DNA from: JBLFWJ01 sp047611425
GTDB taxonomy: Bacteria; Bacteroidota; Bacteroidia; UBA10329
Assembly: GCA_047611425.1 (NCBI GenBank)
Contig: JBLFWJ010000178.1
Span: 1 to 6,465 of the forward strand
DNA length: 6,465 bases
Reading direction: 5' to 3'
Under the pieces are notes generated by a model. That model worked only from the letters and a program-made list of their open reading frames with translations, did not search any database and was not told the DNA's origin. Shown one piece after another: positions 5,782-6,465 of this stretch. The number at the start of each line of letters is the position of its first letter. The first letter of the stretch is position 1. A program made the translations under genes and the position numbers.

Positions 5782-6465
5782 TTACGCGTAGCGAATTGCC
5801 TTGATTGGGCTCACCCTTGCCACCATTGCGCTTGGCAAAATGAACATCAAAAAACAGAAGAAAAGGGTGCCCGCATTCAGGGCCAAAACGTGCCACATTC
5901 TAAGCTGAACAGGTACGGTACTAACGTAGTAACTCTCTTCATCCAACGGAATGAAACCAAATTCTTGTTGAAGTAAACAGAACCCAAGTCCAATCAGATT
6001 TCCCCAGAATAGGCCAACGGCAGTAAGGTATATCGCTTGAAGAATGAATACCTGACGAATCTTTCCATCCTCCATTCCCAGCGACTTCAAAATTCCAATC
6101 ATGTTAACCCGTTCTAGAATCATGATTAATAAGGCCGAAATCATGTTGAAGCCAGCAACGACCAACATCAATATGATAATCACCTGGACATTCACATTCT
6201 GCAATTCCAACCAATCGAATATCTGAGGGTGAATTTCAGTAATCGTCTCAGCGTAAAGTTCTGGTGGCAAGGACAGATGAACACGTTCGGCAACCTGATC
6301 AAGCATTTCAAAATCAATTACAGATACTTCCAAACCTGCAAACTGATTCGACTCCCAACCATTCAGTTTTTGAATTTGCCGAACATCCATCATGATGTAC
6401 ATCCGGTCAAAATCTTCAAATCCGGTTCGATAAATTCCTGAAATGGTTACCGCCCTTACGCGTCT
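5782..6465 (-). CDS. FtsX/LolC-like ABC transporter permease, C-terminal part (5' end outside window)
   Basis: The reading frame stays open to the right edge, so only the last 227 residues are seen. The first 21 (from 6465 down to 6403) read RRVRAVTISGIYRTGFEDFD and continue without a break, so the ATG at 6402 is internal. This opening, followed by MMDVRQIQKLNGW, is the end of a periplasmic domain as in LolC/LolE lipoprotein-releasing permeases. An FtsX-type domain follows, with three membrane helices at in-window residues about 93-117, 138-165 and 190-212. Between the first two is the cytoplasmic ERVNMIGILKSLGM segment (118-131), the coupling region of this family. The chain ends in the common SPIKAIRYA. 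By family it would be an inner-membrane subunit, with a LolD-like ATPase, moving lipoproteins towards the outer membrane. MacB-like relatives share the domain, so LolC/E is the better but not certain reading. Stop is TAA. Confidence 0.88.
   Translation of the reverse strand, partial: RRVRAVTISGIYRTGFEDFDRMYIMMDVRQIQKLNGWESNQFAGLEVSVIDFEMLDQVAERVHLSLPPELYAETITEIHPQIFDWLELQNVNVQVIIILMLVVAGFNMISALLIMILERVNMIGILKSLGMEDGKIRQVFILQAIYLTAVGLFWGNLIGLGFCLLQQEFGFIPLDEESYYVSTVPVQLRMWHVLALNAGTLFFCFLMFILPSAMVARVSPIKAIRYA

Noticed and set aside
5393..5896. 167-codon minus-strand open frame across the end of cdaA, the palindrome and the end of the FtsX-like gene
   Set aside because: It overlaps two well-supported genes in other frames and runs through the inverted repeat; no domain is visible.
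6229..6441. 70-codon plus-strand open frame at the right edge, and a minus-strand start at 6402
   Set aside because: The plus-strand frame is antisense to the FtsX/LolC-like gene. The 6402 ATG is internal, because the family-like reading continues without a stop to base 6465.

Overview
The window looks like a chromosomal segment of a member of the Bacteroidota, probably in or near the Flavobacteriia. Three things point there. The protein families form a neighbourhood I recall as typical of that phylum (folP and cdaA on one side; a DUF1599 protein, a BT_3928-type DoxX protein and tpiA on the other). The two plus-strand genes have leaders with Bacteroidota-type TAnnTTTG promoter elements. Shine-Dalgarno sequences are weak. 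The assignment rests on family recognition and synteny from memory; no database was searched.

Layout. From about 3785 down to 48 the minus strand carries a compact four-gene unit: a duplicated-domain DUF1599 protein, a DoxX/thioredoxin-like membrane protein (BT_3928 type), an OppB/DppB-like ABC permease, and triosephosphate isomerase (tpiA). Gaps are 19, 1 and 37 bases, so the genes are probably co-transcribed. A hairpin with a short T-run just past tpiA (10-28) probably ends the transcript. A 69-base divergent intergenic region (3786-3854) separates this unit from folP (dihydropteroate synthase) on the plus strand. folP is followed by a strong hairpin terminator (4732-4762), then a separate leader with its own -7 element, then cdaA (diadenylate cyclase), which appears to use a TTG start. 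Converging on cdaA from the right is the C-terminal part of an FtsX/LolC-like ABC permease on the minus strand, whose 5' end lies outside the window. The short space between these convergent genes holds a perfect 27-bp inverted repeat.

How the genes relate. Most are housekeeping: central carbon metabolism (tpiA), folate synthesis (folP), cyclic-di-AMP signalling (cdaA), and probably envelope lipoprotein traffic (LolC-like permease). The DUF1599 and DoxX/thioredoxin-like proteins are conserved but poorly characterised and keep company with folP, cdaA and tpiA. The permease is an orphan: no partner permease, ATPase or binding protein lies beside it. I see no mobile-element genes, CRISPR array, tRNA or rRNA, and no gene-free stretch over 300 bases. 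I did not find a clear undescribed multi-gene system. The points most worth a second look are the large palindrome at 5661-5737, the orphan permease in the tpiA unit, the thioredoxin-like domain without a CxxC, and the symmetric elements in the folP and cdaA leaders.
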